Source: Periconia sp. R9002 (lineage: Eukaryota; Ascomycota; Dothideomycetes; Pleosporales; Periconiaceae). From it: DNA of 64,000 nt. Both the position numbers and the translations under genes were made by a program. Numbering within the stretch: the stretch's first letter is position 1; the number at the start of each line of letters is the position of its first letter. The stretch covers positions 169,994 to 233,993 of the forward strand of contig JAMAHW010000019.1 in the NCBI GenBank assembly GCA_023627715.1. The letters are read 5' to 3'. Below the pieces are notes generated by a model, which saw nothing but the letters and a program-made list of their open reading frames with translations, had not been told where the DNA came from and made no database searches. Shown in pieces: positions 22,782 to 33,752 of the stretch.

Positions 22782-23546
22782 GACGGATAGCTGGGGAGAG
22801 CGAGTGCGTGTCTGCCGGCGTGCGTCACAAGCACGCGCGTGCCATCGTTTGATCATACCTAGATATGAAGGGGATGAGATGAGAGACTTTTGCTTTTCTT
22901 GCTTGTATTAATGAGTGTTCTGATAGTAGATACCCCGCATGATTGACGGTTGGCCTCTGACCGCCGTTACGTTGGCATATCGTGGACTAGGAGCTAGGGA
23001 GAATTGCAGACTGCAAGTGGGAAGGAGAGCACAGCATTCTATACCACTCAAATGATCAGCGGAAAACCCACAAACAACCACCAAAAAATCATAGGAAATC
23101 AATCTCAATTGAAGACTATTCTATATCATTTTCGTCTCAGTCGTGACATTCATAATCAACATGCACAGATAAGAAAAGTAAGATAATGACCGAAGCCTTT
23201 ACACGATGGTGTCTGCCCATGAGCATCAACCAAAGCGGAGTCTTTCCCATAGCAAACATGATAGATCGTGTTATCATTCGTAAACAGGCGGCCGTTAATA
23301 ATTAGAAAAGAAGAATACTATCCAGCGAGCAGCTCAGATGAATCCGAGGTGGTTCGTAGACAAGTTCGCGTAAAACTGGAATAAAGGAAAAAAAAACCCC
23401 CCAGCCAAAGTCGCAAACACCTCGTGTACATGCCCTATACTAAGACGTCCGAAAACTAAGAATGAATGGGACCGCAACAACATTTGCTCAAAGCGAGACA
23501 GCAAAGGAAGAAACATGTGAAGCCAGAGTTCATGATTATAGCTTTG
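22782..23546. other. Convergent spacer, kinase relic and DUF3824 gene
   Basis: AT-rich 3' regions of two convergent genes, with an A-rich patch near 23385. Small frames at 22908-23186 are not supported. Confidence 0.6.
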
Positions 23547-25316
23547 TCAGTAGCGAGCACTAGGCGGTGCTCCTATAGGAGGCGGAGGAACCGCAGCGTA
23601 AGGATTCGCATCGGCGTAGGTGGTTGGATAAGGGTTGGCAGCTACAGGATAGGCATACGGATTAGCTGGACCGTTTAAACCGTTAAGAGCATTCTGTCGA
23701 GCCTCTCTTTCCATGCGTTCTCTGGCCTTCCTTCTCTTGCGGCGGCGTTGTTCGAGTTCGTGCACACTATGCCTCTGCTCGTTCATCTCTTTCCACTCAG
23801 AGAAGGCTGATTTAATTCCGAGAGCAGCAATGCCGACTGCGGCTGCATCCTGAAGCATGTTCTTGGATTTGCGCTTGCGGGCTTCCTCGGCCGTCATTTC
23901 GCCTTCCTGGACCAGCTTGCGACGCTTTTCAGAGGCGACCATGGACGAGTAGACACCGTGTGCAGCGTGGATCGTCGCCACCGTGGCCAACCCGGCAGTG
24001 AGGAGTTCCTTACCTCTCAATTTCTTCCGCTTCATTTCCATATCTGTTGTTGATGTGGAACTTGAGCTATCGTCCCTCATTCCACGGGATGTGGTGAGGG
24101 CACCACCACCTGCAGCGGCTGCTAGTCTACGATCTTGATTAGCTCCTTGAGCCCCTGAATAGGTGTCGTCCATACTGCGGCCTCTGTCGTAGTTGCCACG
24201 ACTACGGCGGCTCCTAGAAGGAGGATCATAGCTGTCTGCACTGGAGCTGCGAGAGCGTTCCCTCCTGGAGCGCGACTTTGAGCGAACACGGTCGTAGAGA
24301 GCTTTGCCTGCGGCGAGTACGGCACCGCCGCCCGCGACCTTGGCTAGCGTGCTTTCACCACCTTCCCCACGATCGCGAGAGCCGGCACGACCACGAGACC
24401 GGGAACGACCGAAGATGGACCTGGATCGGGAGCGGGAGCGAGAAGGAGATCTAGATCCATGGCGACCGCGAGATTGCGAACGTGGGCCGTTGGCAACGCG
24501 ATTAGCAAGAAGACCGCCTATGGCTGATTCGGCAACGTGACGTTTGCCGTGCTTGTCGGGATCTTTGTCAACAAGACTATCAATGCCAGCGGCTCCGAGG
24601 GCGGCTGTAGCAATTCGCTGGCCCTTTTCACCGGTCCATGGGCCAGGTGTTTTACGGCTGCGAAAAGCTTCAACGGCACCGGCTACTATCGCGGCTTTGG
24701 CGGCTTGTTCCCACTTCTTCTCGCTGGTTCTGTGACCGCCTCGGCGGCTAGGACTACGAGAGCCAGAGCTGTAACGACGGCTTCGACGGTCATCATAACC
24801 ATAGTAGTCCCGATCGCTGTCATAGTCGCGATGTTTGCGGTGTCGAGAGCGAGAGCGAGAGCGACCCGTGACGGCGCCTATGACACCACCAAGGCCAGCG
24901 GCCTCGCCAATCTCTTTGATGTTGTCGACAATCGACTTGCGACGTTGAGGTTTGGGACGCTCGGAGTAATAGTCGTCATCATAGTAGTCGTCGTCGTGTG
25001 GGCGGCGTCCGCGGTCATGGCGGTAATAATCATCGTAGTCGTACTCGCGGTGGGCTGAGCGAGTGCGCCTGGGCTCATAGGTCTCGCGGTATTTGGTCTG
25101 ACGGTACTCGGCGCTTGGAGGAGGGAAGTCGCGAGGAATGTCCTCGATGCTGTCCTCACGGGCGGGGCGATAGACGAGATCACGCACCCCGCCCCCACCG
25201 CGACCGCCGCGCTCAATGTAGGTTGTCTCGGTCACATACTCGGGCTCACGGTCTCGCTCGCGCTCTCGGGTGGAGCGATGACGCCGAGGGCGGTCGTCGT
25301 AGCTATACTCGGACAT
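23547..25316 (-). CDS. DUF3824-type Arg/Ser/Gly-rich protein
   Basis: Single exon, 589 aa. The composition is extreme: an Arg/Asp/Tyr-rich N-terminal third, SR-type tracts (SRSPSRSRSRSRS) and short Gly/Ala-rich amphipathic segments between them (AAGLGGVIGAVTG, KWEQAAKAAIVAGAVEAF, TLAKVAGGGAVLAAGKALYD, LLTAGLATVATIHAAHGVY). A basic coiled segment (QRRRKRRKARERMEREARQ) and a Pro/Tyr/Ala-rich tail (NPYAYPVAANPYP) close it. This alternation fits the fungal DUF3824 family, whose function is unknown. Gly/Ala segments between charged tracts suggest membrane association or self-assembly, which is inference. The long frame on the opposite strand at 24537-25058 is a compositional shadow. Confidence 0.8.
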   Translation of the reverse strand: MSEYSYDDRPRRHRSTRERERDREPEYVTETTYIERGGRGGGGVRDLVYRPAREDSIEDIPRDFPPPSAEYRQTKYRETYEPRRTRSAHREYDYDDYYRHDRGRRPHDDDYYDDDYYSERPKPQRRKSIVDNIKEIGEAAGLGGVIGAVTGRSRSRSRHRKHRDYDSDRDYYGYDDRRSRRYSSGSRSPSRRGGHRTSEKKWEQAAKAAIVAGAVEAFRSRKTPGPWTGEKGQRIATAALGAAGIDSLVDKDPDKHGKRHVAESAIGGLLANRVANGPRSQSRGRHGSRSPSRSRSRSRSIFGRSRSRGRAGSRDRGEGGESTLAKVAGGGAVLAAGKALYDRVRSKSRSRRERSRSSSADSYDPPSRSRRSRGNYDRGRSMDDTYSGAQGANQDRRLAAAAGGGALTTSRGMRDDSSSSTSTTDMEMKRKKLRGKELLTAGLATVATIHAAHGVYSSMVASEKRRKLVQEGEMTAEEARKRKSKNMLQDAAAVGIAALGIKSAFSEWKEMNEQRHSVHELEQRRRKRRKARERMEREARQNALNGLNGPANPYAYPVAANPYPTTYADANPYAAVPPPPIGAPPSARY

Positions 25317-26322
25317 TCCAGAATTCGGGGGGCCTACTAGGCTGGGCGAAGTAGAGTTAGCGAAGACGGATCAAATGGCCAAACATGAGGGAGAGGTAGC
25401 GTACCGGTGCCTGGACGAGGAAGGGCACGCTAGCGTAGGAGGGGTAGTCTAGTTGCGACGAAGAATGTACAAGAGTGCAGCCAAGTGAGGAGACAAGGTG
25501 ACGGAAAGGGAAGCGTAGATGTTGGATGGATTCGAGTGTCGCGCGGGGTCTCTGGGCTGGCTTTATGGAGAGGTTGGCAGGCTGTAGGCAAGGTAGGGCG
25601 GTCCAAGATGGAGGAGGCAGAGTGGGGAGAAGACTAATGGCCAAGATGGGTGACGGGGTAAAGTCCCTGAAGGTAGAGTTGGGTGATGTAACTGGGTGCC
25701 CACCGGGTGGGTGACTGTACTGTAGCGTAGCGTAGCGTCCCGTACTGTGGTGTGTTGTTGGTTGTGCAGTGTTGGGTCCCCCTCGTGCAGATATAATTTC
25801 TTGCTTGGAGGAAGTGTGGCGTGAGGGCTGAGGGATTTGCAAGGCCAGGCCAGGCTTGCCGGTGAGCAAGTGAGTAAGAGAGAGGCTATGCGGCATACAA
25901 GTGGGAAAGAGGGCGGCGGGGGACACCGGGCTGGCTATACGTCATGGGGCACATCCAACAGGGCAGGGGAGGCCGAGGGACATGGGAAAATCAGCCTCCG
26001 CTGAGGATACATCCATGCATGCCTAAGTACTTTGTGCCCAACCAGGCCTGTCACCATCCATGTATTGGCCTCACTCACTCACTCTCCAATCGGCCCATTC
26101 ATCCATTCACCTAAGAGACTTTACATGTTATGTAATCATGTACACGGAGTAGTGAGCTCCAAACCCCCTTGTCCATCTAAACATTGATCCGACTTCAGAT
26201 TCAATCAACCAATCAATCAAACCAAGCAAAACAGAAATCAGACGGGAGAGAAGCCAAGAAGCAGACATGCAAAGATGAAAACATTGAAAACAAAACCCAA
26301 CGCAACCTTGACCTCGCTTTTC
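25317..26322. other. Upstream of DUF3824 gene; 3' side of HEM25
   Basis: Contains the DUF3824 promoter (left) and the HEM25 3' region (right). The minus frame at 25357-25926 is Pro/Ser/His/Leu-rich and looks like translated leader. No gene supported. Confidence 0.55.
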
Positions 26323-27388
26323 CTAAACCTTTTGTTCGATACCTTCCCTTCTCAACGCCTCTGCTCTCCTCAACAGCTCTTCGTACACCGTCCACGCCAT
26401 TGCCGAGCTAACTGCCTTTCTCGCTATCCTGATCCCCAGCCCATCAAAGAAGCTCTTCACCCCATCTTCGGCCACCATCTTCTTCGCAGCTTGCACCATA
26501 TTCGAGTAATGGGCCGGCATCAGCTGGATTCTCGTCTTGATGGCATCAAATGGGTTGGTGACGGTGGTAGCCAGGCCTGCTGCTGCGACACCTGAGCTAA
26601 AGTTGATGCCGGCAGATGTACTGGAAGACAATGCAGCATGTGCAGCGCCCGACTTCTCCTCGATGGTCGTAGCAACCCTGGAAAGCCGCTTCTTCGACTG
26701 CTCGTAGAAAAGTACATATAGGCCTGCATACGGTGCGTCACGAACAGCAGTCGCACCAAAGCCAGCAAAAAAGCCGCGGGCACCTTCCCTGCGGAAGATG
26801 TCTCTGGTGGCCGACAACAACGACGAGTATGAATAAAGATTGCTCTCGTATCGTACCTTGAGAACAGTTATAGGCATCATAAGAAACCCCGCCCACGTGC
26901 GCGCAATGGCGCCCGTCGCCAAATTCGCCGTGTTGCTCAGTTTGGGCAAAGTACTTGAGTGGCCATCTCCACGTTGAGTCGTAATGCCAGAAGCCCGTTG
27001 GCTCACCAGCTCCGCCCTCCGTCGTAGAGCATTTAGCCCCGAAAAATATATTGCAGACCCGCAGCCGGTACGTAAGGTGCTGGGCAAGGTCCCTCTCCAA
27101 AATTGGCGTATAGGCTGTGGACCGCTGGCAATGGTCTTGATGGTAGCGAGCACAGTATTGTGGTGGGATTGCTGTACCCGGGTTTTCAAGAGGTCTGCGG
27201 GTTGAAGGAGGACGGCGGAGAGAATACCGGAGCTTAGACCGGCGAAGAAATGGTCTGCTAAAGCGTTAGTATGTCCATGTGTGCCTTTTGGTCAATTCTG
27301 CTTGGTAAAGAAAGAAGCTTGAGCTTTGTTGCCGCTGTGCGCGCGACTTACAAGAAGAAGACGAGCGCGACTTCGGGCCATCTGACAT
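26323..27388 (-). CDS. HEM25: Mitochondrial glycine carrier HEM25 (SLC25A38 type)
   Basis: Exons, minus order, 27388-27352 and 27254-26323 give 322 aa. Exon 1 codes only 12 residues plus one base; the donor is GTAAGT and the join completes a Tyr before [11 protein letters not shown]. Three mitochondrial-carrier repeats are visible, each with a P-x-[DE]-x-x-[KR]-type signature: [18 protein letters not shown] (degenerate, as usual for this subfamily) and NPFDAIKTR. The family sits in the inner mitochondrial membrane and imports glycine for 5-aminolevulinate (heme) synthesis. Repeat 2 carries [13 protein letters not shown] and [20 protein letters not shown], typical of SLC25A38. It lies downstream of TRAPPC11 on the same strand, 339 bp away. 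Confidence 0.9.
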
Positions 27389-27727
27389 TGCCGCACGCTC
27401 AATAATATGTGTGCTATGAGATATGAAGTGAGTCCCGGCTGTTCATGTTGCTAGGCAATTCAATGTGCACGGGAGTCTGGAGTGTGAAGCTTAAGTTGGG
27501 ATGACGTTCTCCATTCTATGACCGAAACCACCCGAGAATGCTCGCGGGTGTCCCAGCGTGCCAAGCCAACAAACGCCGAAGCGCCGACAACCACCCAAGG
27601 ACTTTTCTAAATACATTGATATCGTGATAGGAGTGTCGTACGGAGCACTTGATGGGGCACATACTTCACATCGGACTACAAAGTGGCCGTGAGGAATGTG
27701 AATGACGAAACTGGAAAAACATGACCT
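27389..27727. other. Spacer between TRAPPC11 3' end and HEM25 start
   Basis: 339 bp holding the TRAPPC11 3' region and HEM25 promoter. No gene. Confidence 0.6.
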
Positions 27728-30700
27728 TTATCGCTCGTCCTGATCCGTCGACTCTTGCCCATCTTCATCGGGCACCCATATACTTACGCCTTTCTTATCT
27801 AACTTGAGCCCGTCAGTAGCCTGTACCTTCAATGTCTTGTTGAAGTACCGATCCGTAACCCTCAATTGTGGCGTAATCCATGAGCCTGTTGCCAGAGGTA
27901 TGATCGTATATCTCACTGTCTGCCTGCTCATCGGCAAGAGCTGCAATGTCCTTAACTTTGCACCGCTAAACCCAAACTCCTCGCTTGCTTCCATGCTTAA
28001 CTCGAATGTCAGGAAGTGCATCGTTGGATTTTCAAGCACATAGTCCATGTAAATTACGTTCTTGATCGAGGTAGACTTTACCGCTGTCGCCAGGACACGG
28101 GGTTCACTGGAAGGGAAATGAATTCGCGGAATCGGTATGCTTGTCTTGACCGTAGAACTATTTTCGTTGTCCAGTCTTTGCCACAGAATGTTGAGACTGG
28201 TATCGATTCCAGTCGGTCTGCGCTCCTCGAGGTCCATTTTGCGGCAATCAATACAAAATAGCCATTCGTGGATTTTCTGCGGTTCCATTGTGACTTCCGT
28301 TTGTTCAAACTCGCGCGACAGCTCACAGATAGCACCCCCATGGACAGTGCCGATGTCAACAGTAAGACCTTTCAGCACAAGGGGCTCTTCCGCAAAAGAA
28401 GCTACCTTAGCCTTGAGACACCATTTTTGGGCTATACCAAATGCATCGATAGATTCAGAGCCATGCTCTGCTTCCGCTTCTTCTAATTGAAAGTAACTAG
28501 GCCAAGGCTCGTGGTGAACACGTGGCGTGAGTTCGTAGCTGGTTTCGAAAGGACTGATAAAAACGAGATCGGCTATCATTGTCTTTGAGATTGGTATGTC
28601 GCGGTCGCTTAATAAATGGTAGAGAACCTTGACCTCCAGTGCGTAATCAGCCGGCTCTGAGGGTGCAGTAAACCTGATCTTTTCAGTTGTTCTCTCTCCC
28701 TTTGAAAGGTTGCCAACGACATGTCCTGGAAGACCTGGATCGATATCTAAGGGAGCCGGCGATTCCTTCATTGGCGATTTTGCATCGCGGATCCAAGAAT
28801 ATCCCAAAGTGTCTTTTGATCGCCCGAGAAGCCTCACCTCGAGAACAGCCTCTGCATCCTCTTCTTCCTTGTTCCAGATTTCCATGGCCAACGTGATTGG
28901 CTCGTCAGTATAATAATGATCACGGACGTCACTGAGCCGTATCTCCATTTTGGGGGGTTTGGGGAGCACCTTGGTGCTTATGCCGCTTGTTCGGTTCAAC
29001 TTCTTGGACCTGACAGTGGTGCCTGCCTTTTGCCACCAAACGGCCATTGTCTCCGGCTGGAGGTGAAGATCTTTGGTGGTATAGGTCAGATGGAACCGGT
29101 CAGTTTCTATGTCGACGCTACTACTGACTACTTCCACATCGCCTGCTTCACGGAACACGACGGGGAAGCTATACGTCTTGGTCTGGCCAGGGTGTATTTC
29201 GAGATCAGCATGTCCAGACCATCGCGGTTTCTCGCCAGGTGTATCCGACCCAGCTTGTTCCTCGAGCTCGCATTCCTGCAGCTGCGGACCTGTAGCTGTC
29301 GTGTTGCTTGCTTGGTGAGTCAGATAGACCTTGCTCAAACCACCTTTGAATTCAAACTTTAACCCAGAAAGCGTGATCGGGAGAGAACCCTGCCGGGCTG
29401 TAGAAGCGATAGTTATTTGCGAAGGCATGGGCTCGCCTACATTGCCTTCGGCTTTCTCAAACGTGAACGTAACAGACACTAGAGGATCATTAGGCATAAT
29501 TTGAAAATAGTCCTGGGGAGCCTTACAGCACGATGCAAAGTCATTTGAATCCAAATTGATGGTAAGTTTCTCGGCGGATGCATCGGGTTCCGGGAACCCG
29601 TCTAAACACGCCATCAGGTCGTGTTTATACTTCGGTTTGCCGTAGAATGCTGTACATACATTGTTAGAAAATATTACGGGGAGAAGGAAATGAGGAATCA
29701 CCTCTAGAGTAAAGCTCCCATTCCGTAGCAACGTAAATTTCAGCATGGCGAACACGCAATGCACATTCGTGGAGTCCCCATAGAACTTCTGAGGCGAGAC
29801 TCCACCACCCTTCTCTTCTCCAACTCATTGTTTCCCACAGCGAGCGGAGCACTGCGAACGCGTTATCAAATTGTTTGACATGGAGGAGCGTCCTGGCCAT
29901 TTCTAGCTGCAAATGCTCGACCTTACGTGAGTGATCCCGTAGATCGAATTCGCGTATGGCAGAGTTCAATTTGCCAACAATATCTTTCCAATGTTCGTAC
30001 CCACCAGACGTTCCGGCAAGAGGATACTCAAGGTGAGGCTCTGGGACAAGGTAGACATCGTACATCTGATTTCTATTTGATACTTTGGCTGCAGGGGACA
30101 TGCCCGGGGGCGTACGATCTTCTTCAGGCATGTCTCTTGCAATTAAATATCTTTTTTTTGCGTGATCGGCTGCTAATTTGTACCAATATCCAGCATGGTG
30201 AAGCATCTCCCATGGAGGTAATCGTTCACCTAGAGGAAATTGTTTTTCCGGTGCAGCAAAAACTGCATTCGTCTCAACTGCTGGCAGCAAATCAGTCTGA
30301 GGAAGAGGCGCTGAGATTCGGAAGACACGAAGATCGGCTTGCTGTAATAATTGAGCCATAATATGGGCCCAAGTCGACTCCCACGCCTCCCATCCGTAGT
30401 TTGATGTCCCCTTCCCTCGTCGATCCAGCACATCTTTAAGCTTTGCCTTGTAGCGTAACCATGTCTGCACTGCCGAAGTAGGGTAGTTGTTGCCAAGCTG
30501 GCATCTTATGTGTCGTAGTGCAATAGCATCTGCGAGCAAACGGATCTCGTCCCACCTGGGCGACCAGCTCGCTGTGGTTTCAAAAATTCCCTCTGGGCCG
30601 AAAAGGCCGTCTAAAGCAATATTGTAATGCCTCTGGGCTGCATCCATTTCCCGGCGAAATTCCGCAAAAATGCCAAGTTTGAAATCGTAACGAATGTTCC

Positions 30701-31696
30701 ATCCGGGCTGAGACAATGTCTGCGAGGTACCTCGGGTTGGCGGAGCGGTCGGAGGAGGAATGTTACCCCGGCCCTTCTTTCTCCGAGAATGTTTAGTTAA
30801 ATCACGATAGTATTCTATAGTAATAGGTCTCAACGTAGTCATGAGCGACGAGGCAAAGGAGCGCAGTTCTACTGGTGAAGTAGGAGGTAAAAAAAACAGT
30901 TGGTACCTAGGATCAAGGCCTGTGCCACGCCTGATAGTGTTCAATCGGTCGTCAATGTCGGGCGACTCGATGATAGACTTCTTGCTAAGGAGCACAACGG
31001 CAAACCTAGTACGATACTCTGATTTCTGCAGTTGTGTCTTGATCTTGTTGATCTCAGCCTTGAGTTGATTATCATGCAGACTGTTGGTGATGGGATCGGT
31101 GGTAAAGTCGAAAAAAGACAAGAACACGGAAGGCACATAGTGCTGGTGTTTGGCAATCCAAGAGGGCGACATGGCGCCATCAGGGTAAAGGGACGAACGG
31201 GGGGAAAGAGGTGAGATGGGAGAGTGCAGCACCCATGACGGGGCAGCGGCTATGGTAGGACTGCTAGGCGGAGTGGTGTCTGAAGTCGAGGTAGAGGGAG
31301 CATCGGCCTTCTTGGGGGGTAATTGGAAGTTCTGGACAGCCTGATGAGCATATGTCCCGCTGAAGAGATGGCCTTTACATGGCATGTGTGTAGGCCACAG
31401 AGTGATGCCTAACCTACCCTCCCTATTGCTCGTATCCTGAAGCTCCCATTGCCGTCTAGTCTTCCTTCGCCATCTATTGTAGCAGCGGTGGCATCATAGG
31501 CCAACAACTCGTCCAGTAGCACACCGGCACGCTCGTCGGCGACCAGAGGTGCATCCGAGTTCAGGTTGGTAGCTATCCGACCTGGGAGGACTTTTTCGAC
31601 GGGGTTCGGAGGATCGAGATCAGGGCGGCTTCCCAGGCCAGACAGAACCACGAAGGGTAGAGTGTGGTGGACGTATTCGGGCGGGTACGCATCCAT
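27728..31696 (-). CDS. TRAPPC11: TRAPP complex subunit 11 (foie gras/gryzun domains)
   Basis: Exons, minus order, 31696-31418, 31340-29702 and 29649-27728 give 1279 aa, usual for fungal TRAPPC11. The protein belongs to a TRAPP vesicle-tethering complex acting in ER-Golgi traffic and autophagy. It starts MDAYPPEYVHHTLPFVVLSGLG, a conserved opening. Exon 2 carries the foie-gras region with SWVLHSP, YPDGAMSPSW, QHYVPSVFLSFFDF and a TPR-like helical stretch. Exon 3 carries the gryzun beta-rich C-terminal half. Intron 1 (GTAGGT donor, 31417; acceptor after CATCAG, 31341) is my choice. A nearer acceptor, AAAG at 31371-31372, would need a weak GTTAGG donor and adds about 15 residues. Intron 2 has a GTGATT donor. 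The gene is divergent from RXT2. Confidence 0.87.
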
Positions 31697-32073
31697 AGCT
31701 GCTACCTGTGCTTCTCCATAGGCGTGAGCCTGCCGAATTCTTTTCCTTGCCGAGTTTTCGAATCTGCCCTGGGACTTTGCAGGGTATTTGGTGGGCCAAA
31801 CCACAGCAACACAACTATGTATGTTGGGACGTAACAAGCGATTGATAATCCACGATCCTTGAGATCTGGTTAGTTACTTGTAGTCGTGCTTCGATGTTGG
31901 GTCTGCATGGGCGGGCAGTGCACGGGCCATGTGCTCCACTCTCTTGTTGCTCTCCGCTTCCCTTCTCCATCATCTATCGCGTAGCAACTGACTGACTGAC
32001 TGACTGACTGACTACCCACTCAGAGCACACTTGGGCTTCTCCGTTCCCTCTCGTCCCTTCTCGCACTTCCACC
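31697..32073. other. Divergent promoter, TRAPPC11 / RXT2
   Basis: 377 bp between two divergent start codons. It contains a CTGA/ACTG microsatellite (31987-32013) 60 bp before the RXT2 ATG, probably in its leader. Confidence 0.6.
31987..32013. repeat. (ACTG)n microsatellite, about 6.75 units
   Basis: Perfect ACTG tandem repeat of 27 bp in the RXT2 5' region. Confidence 0.85.
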
Positions 32074-33610
32074 ATGGCAGGTCAACAGCAGCAGATCATC
32101 GACACCATCTTCTCTATGAAGCGGAGGATTTTGCGCAATGATGACTGTAGGCGCAATTCGTACCCTTTTCTCCCGCGCCGCGCATCGCGACTGACCAACA
32201 CCAGCCTCCGATTCCGACGACACCGAGAACCCACATGGCAGCCCAAAACAGAGTCTGAAGCGCAAGGCTCGCTATAATCGAGCCGGCGATTCAGAGCCTC
32301 TGTCCAACTCTCAACCCTACAAAAAGGTATGTCCTTGGCTACCGTCGTCTTGTTTCCCCTTCCCCTTCCCTTATGGATCTATAGGCGCTCCTTGAAGCTA
32401 ATTCGCTGCCCCAATAGAGAATCGAGCATGCTGGCTACCAAAGATACATACTACAGCGCAATCCTCCTCGTTTCGATCCGGACGGTGACATAATCGAAGC
32501 ATTCGACGAATACGAAGACGAAGACGATTTGTCTACCGTCGAAGAGAACCCCTACGCCGATATACAACTAGAAAGTACGGATAAGTCCCCATAGATTAGC
32601 TTGCAGGGCTTTATTAATCGCGTTCCACAGCCCTTCTTGCGCCCTTGACATCCCCCGCCGACTTGCCAAATCACCCCTCGTATAGCGTAGCCTACACTTC
32701 AAAACACCTCACCAACCTGACCAAAGAAGCAACCTTTATATCGCGCAAGGAACAAATAACACTATGGCATGCAAAAAAACTATCTAATAGTCTACAAGGC
32801 GATTCCGATTTTGCGCCCCACGCGCTTGCAGACATGGCCCGCGTGCCTCTTGAAGAATTTTGGGCCGGTAGCTCCAATGGGCAAGAAATGAGCGTTGATG
32901 TTATTCAACCCTCGAAACCTCAGTTTGAAGGAAATTCTCGGGGACAACAAGCTTCCGGGGAGAAAGATGGAGCCATGGAACACCCAGATGGCAACCCCTC
33001 CAGCAATGGCTACCAAGTAGATGTACAAAATGGGACCGAACCTGCTGCAAATGGAACCGCACATGATTCTGGCGTAGAACAATCACATATGAACGGTGAT
33101 TCAGCACAATCTCTAGCGGGTGACGATGTCTCTGAAACCGGTTCCCAACAGACAGCGCACAGAATGACGACGCGTGCGCGTGCTCACGCTGCCTCGACCC
33201 CTTCCCCTCCAGCTACACCATCTGGTATCAGCAACAATATCCATCCGCTCTTCACATTTCCAAACTCGTCGCTTCCTGATCGGGATTTTGGGCTACCACC
33301 AGCAGAGGCTGAAGAAACGCGGCTTTTGCTGATGGCTTATGTGCAAAAACAAGAGGAAATCGCCAGGATAGCCACAGATCTTTGCCACGGGATGATGCAA
33401 GGAGAACGCATGAGACAAGACGTGTTCAAATGGAGCAAAGCAGAAGCTCATATCGGTGAAATGAGTGACGGAGAAGATTGGTACGACGAAGAGGAATGGG
33501 GTTTGGATGGGCAACTCGGGAAAGGGAGAGATGAGGAGGAAGACGAGGCAGTTGCAGCGGGCAAGAAAAGTACAAGGCAAAGAAGAAAGCCGGATAGGGA
33601 GGACAGATAA
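32074..33610 (+). CDS. RXT2: Rxt2-like subunit of the Rpd3L histone deacetylase complex
   Basis: Exons 32074-32146, 32205-32326, 32418-32574 and 32631-33610 give 443 aa. Donors are GTAGGC, GTATGT and GTACGG; intron 1 has a CTGAC branch site. The N-terminal region fits the RXT2_N family: an early helix (IIDTIFSMKRRILR), RIEHAGYQRYILQRNPPRFDPDGD, an acidic patch, ENPYADIQLE-LLAPLTSPADLPNHPS, then a helical segment around LWHAKKLSNSLQGD. The middle is Gly/Asn/Ser-rich and disordered. A helical block (ETRLLLMAYVQKQEEIARIA) precedes a very acidic stretch (GEDWYDEEEWG) and a basic Lys/Arg tail. The expected role is transcriptional repression in the nucleus with Rpd3/Sin3. It is convergent with TBCE (142 bp gap). 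Confidence 0.87.
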
Positions 33611-33752
33611 GATCCGTATTTTTTCTTTTCATTCTATTGCCGTCATACTTGGGTGGTCTTTTTGAAAATGCAGTAGTAGCGCGCATTGAAATACCCCTAG
33701 AACAGATGATTTCTATGACAGATATGTTTTGACTCTTCTCCCCACCCTGACC

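Noticed and set aside
24537..25058. Long plus-strand frame opposite the DUF3824 gene
   Set aside because: Composition is the mirror of Arg/Ser codons on the real strand; no domain, and the minus gene is convincing.
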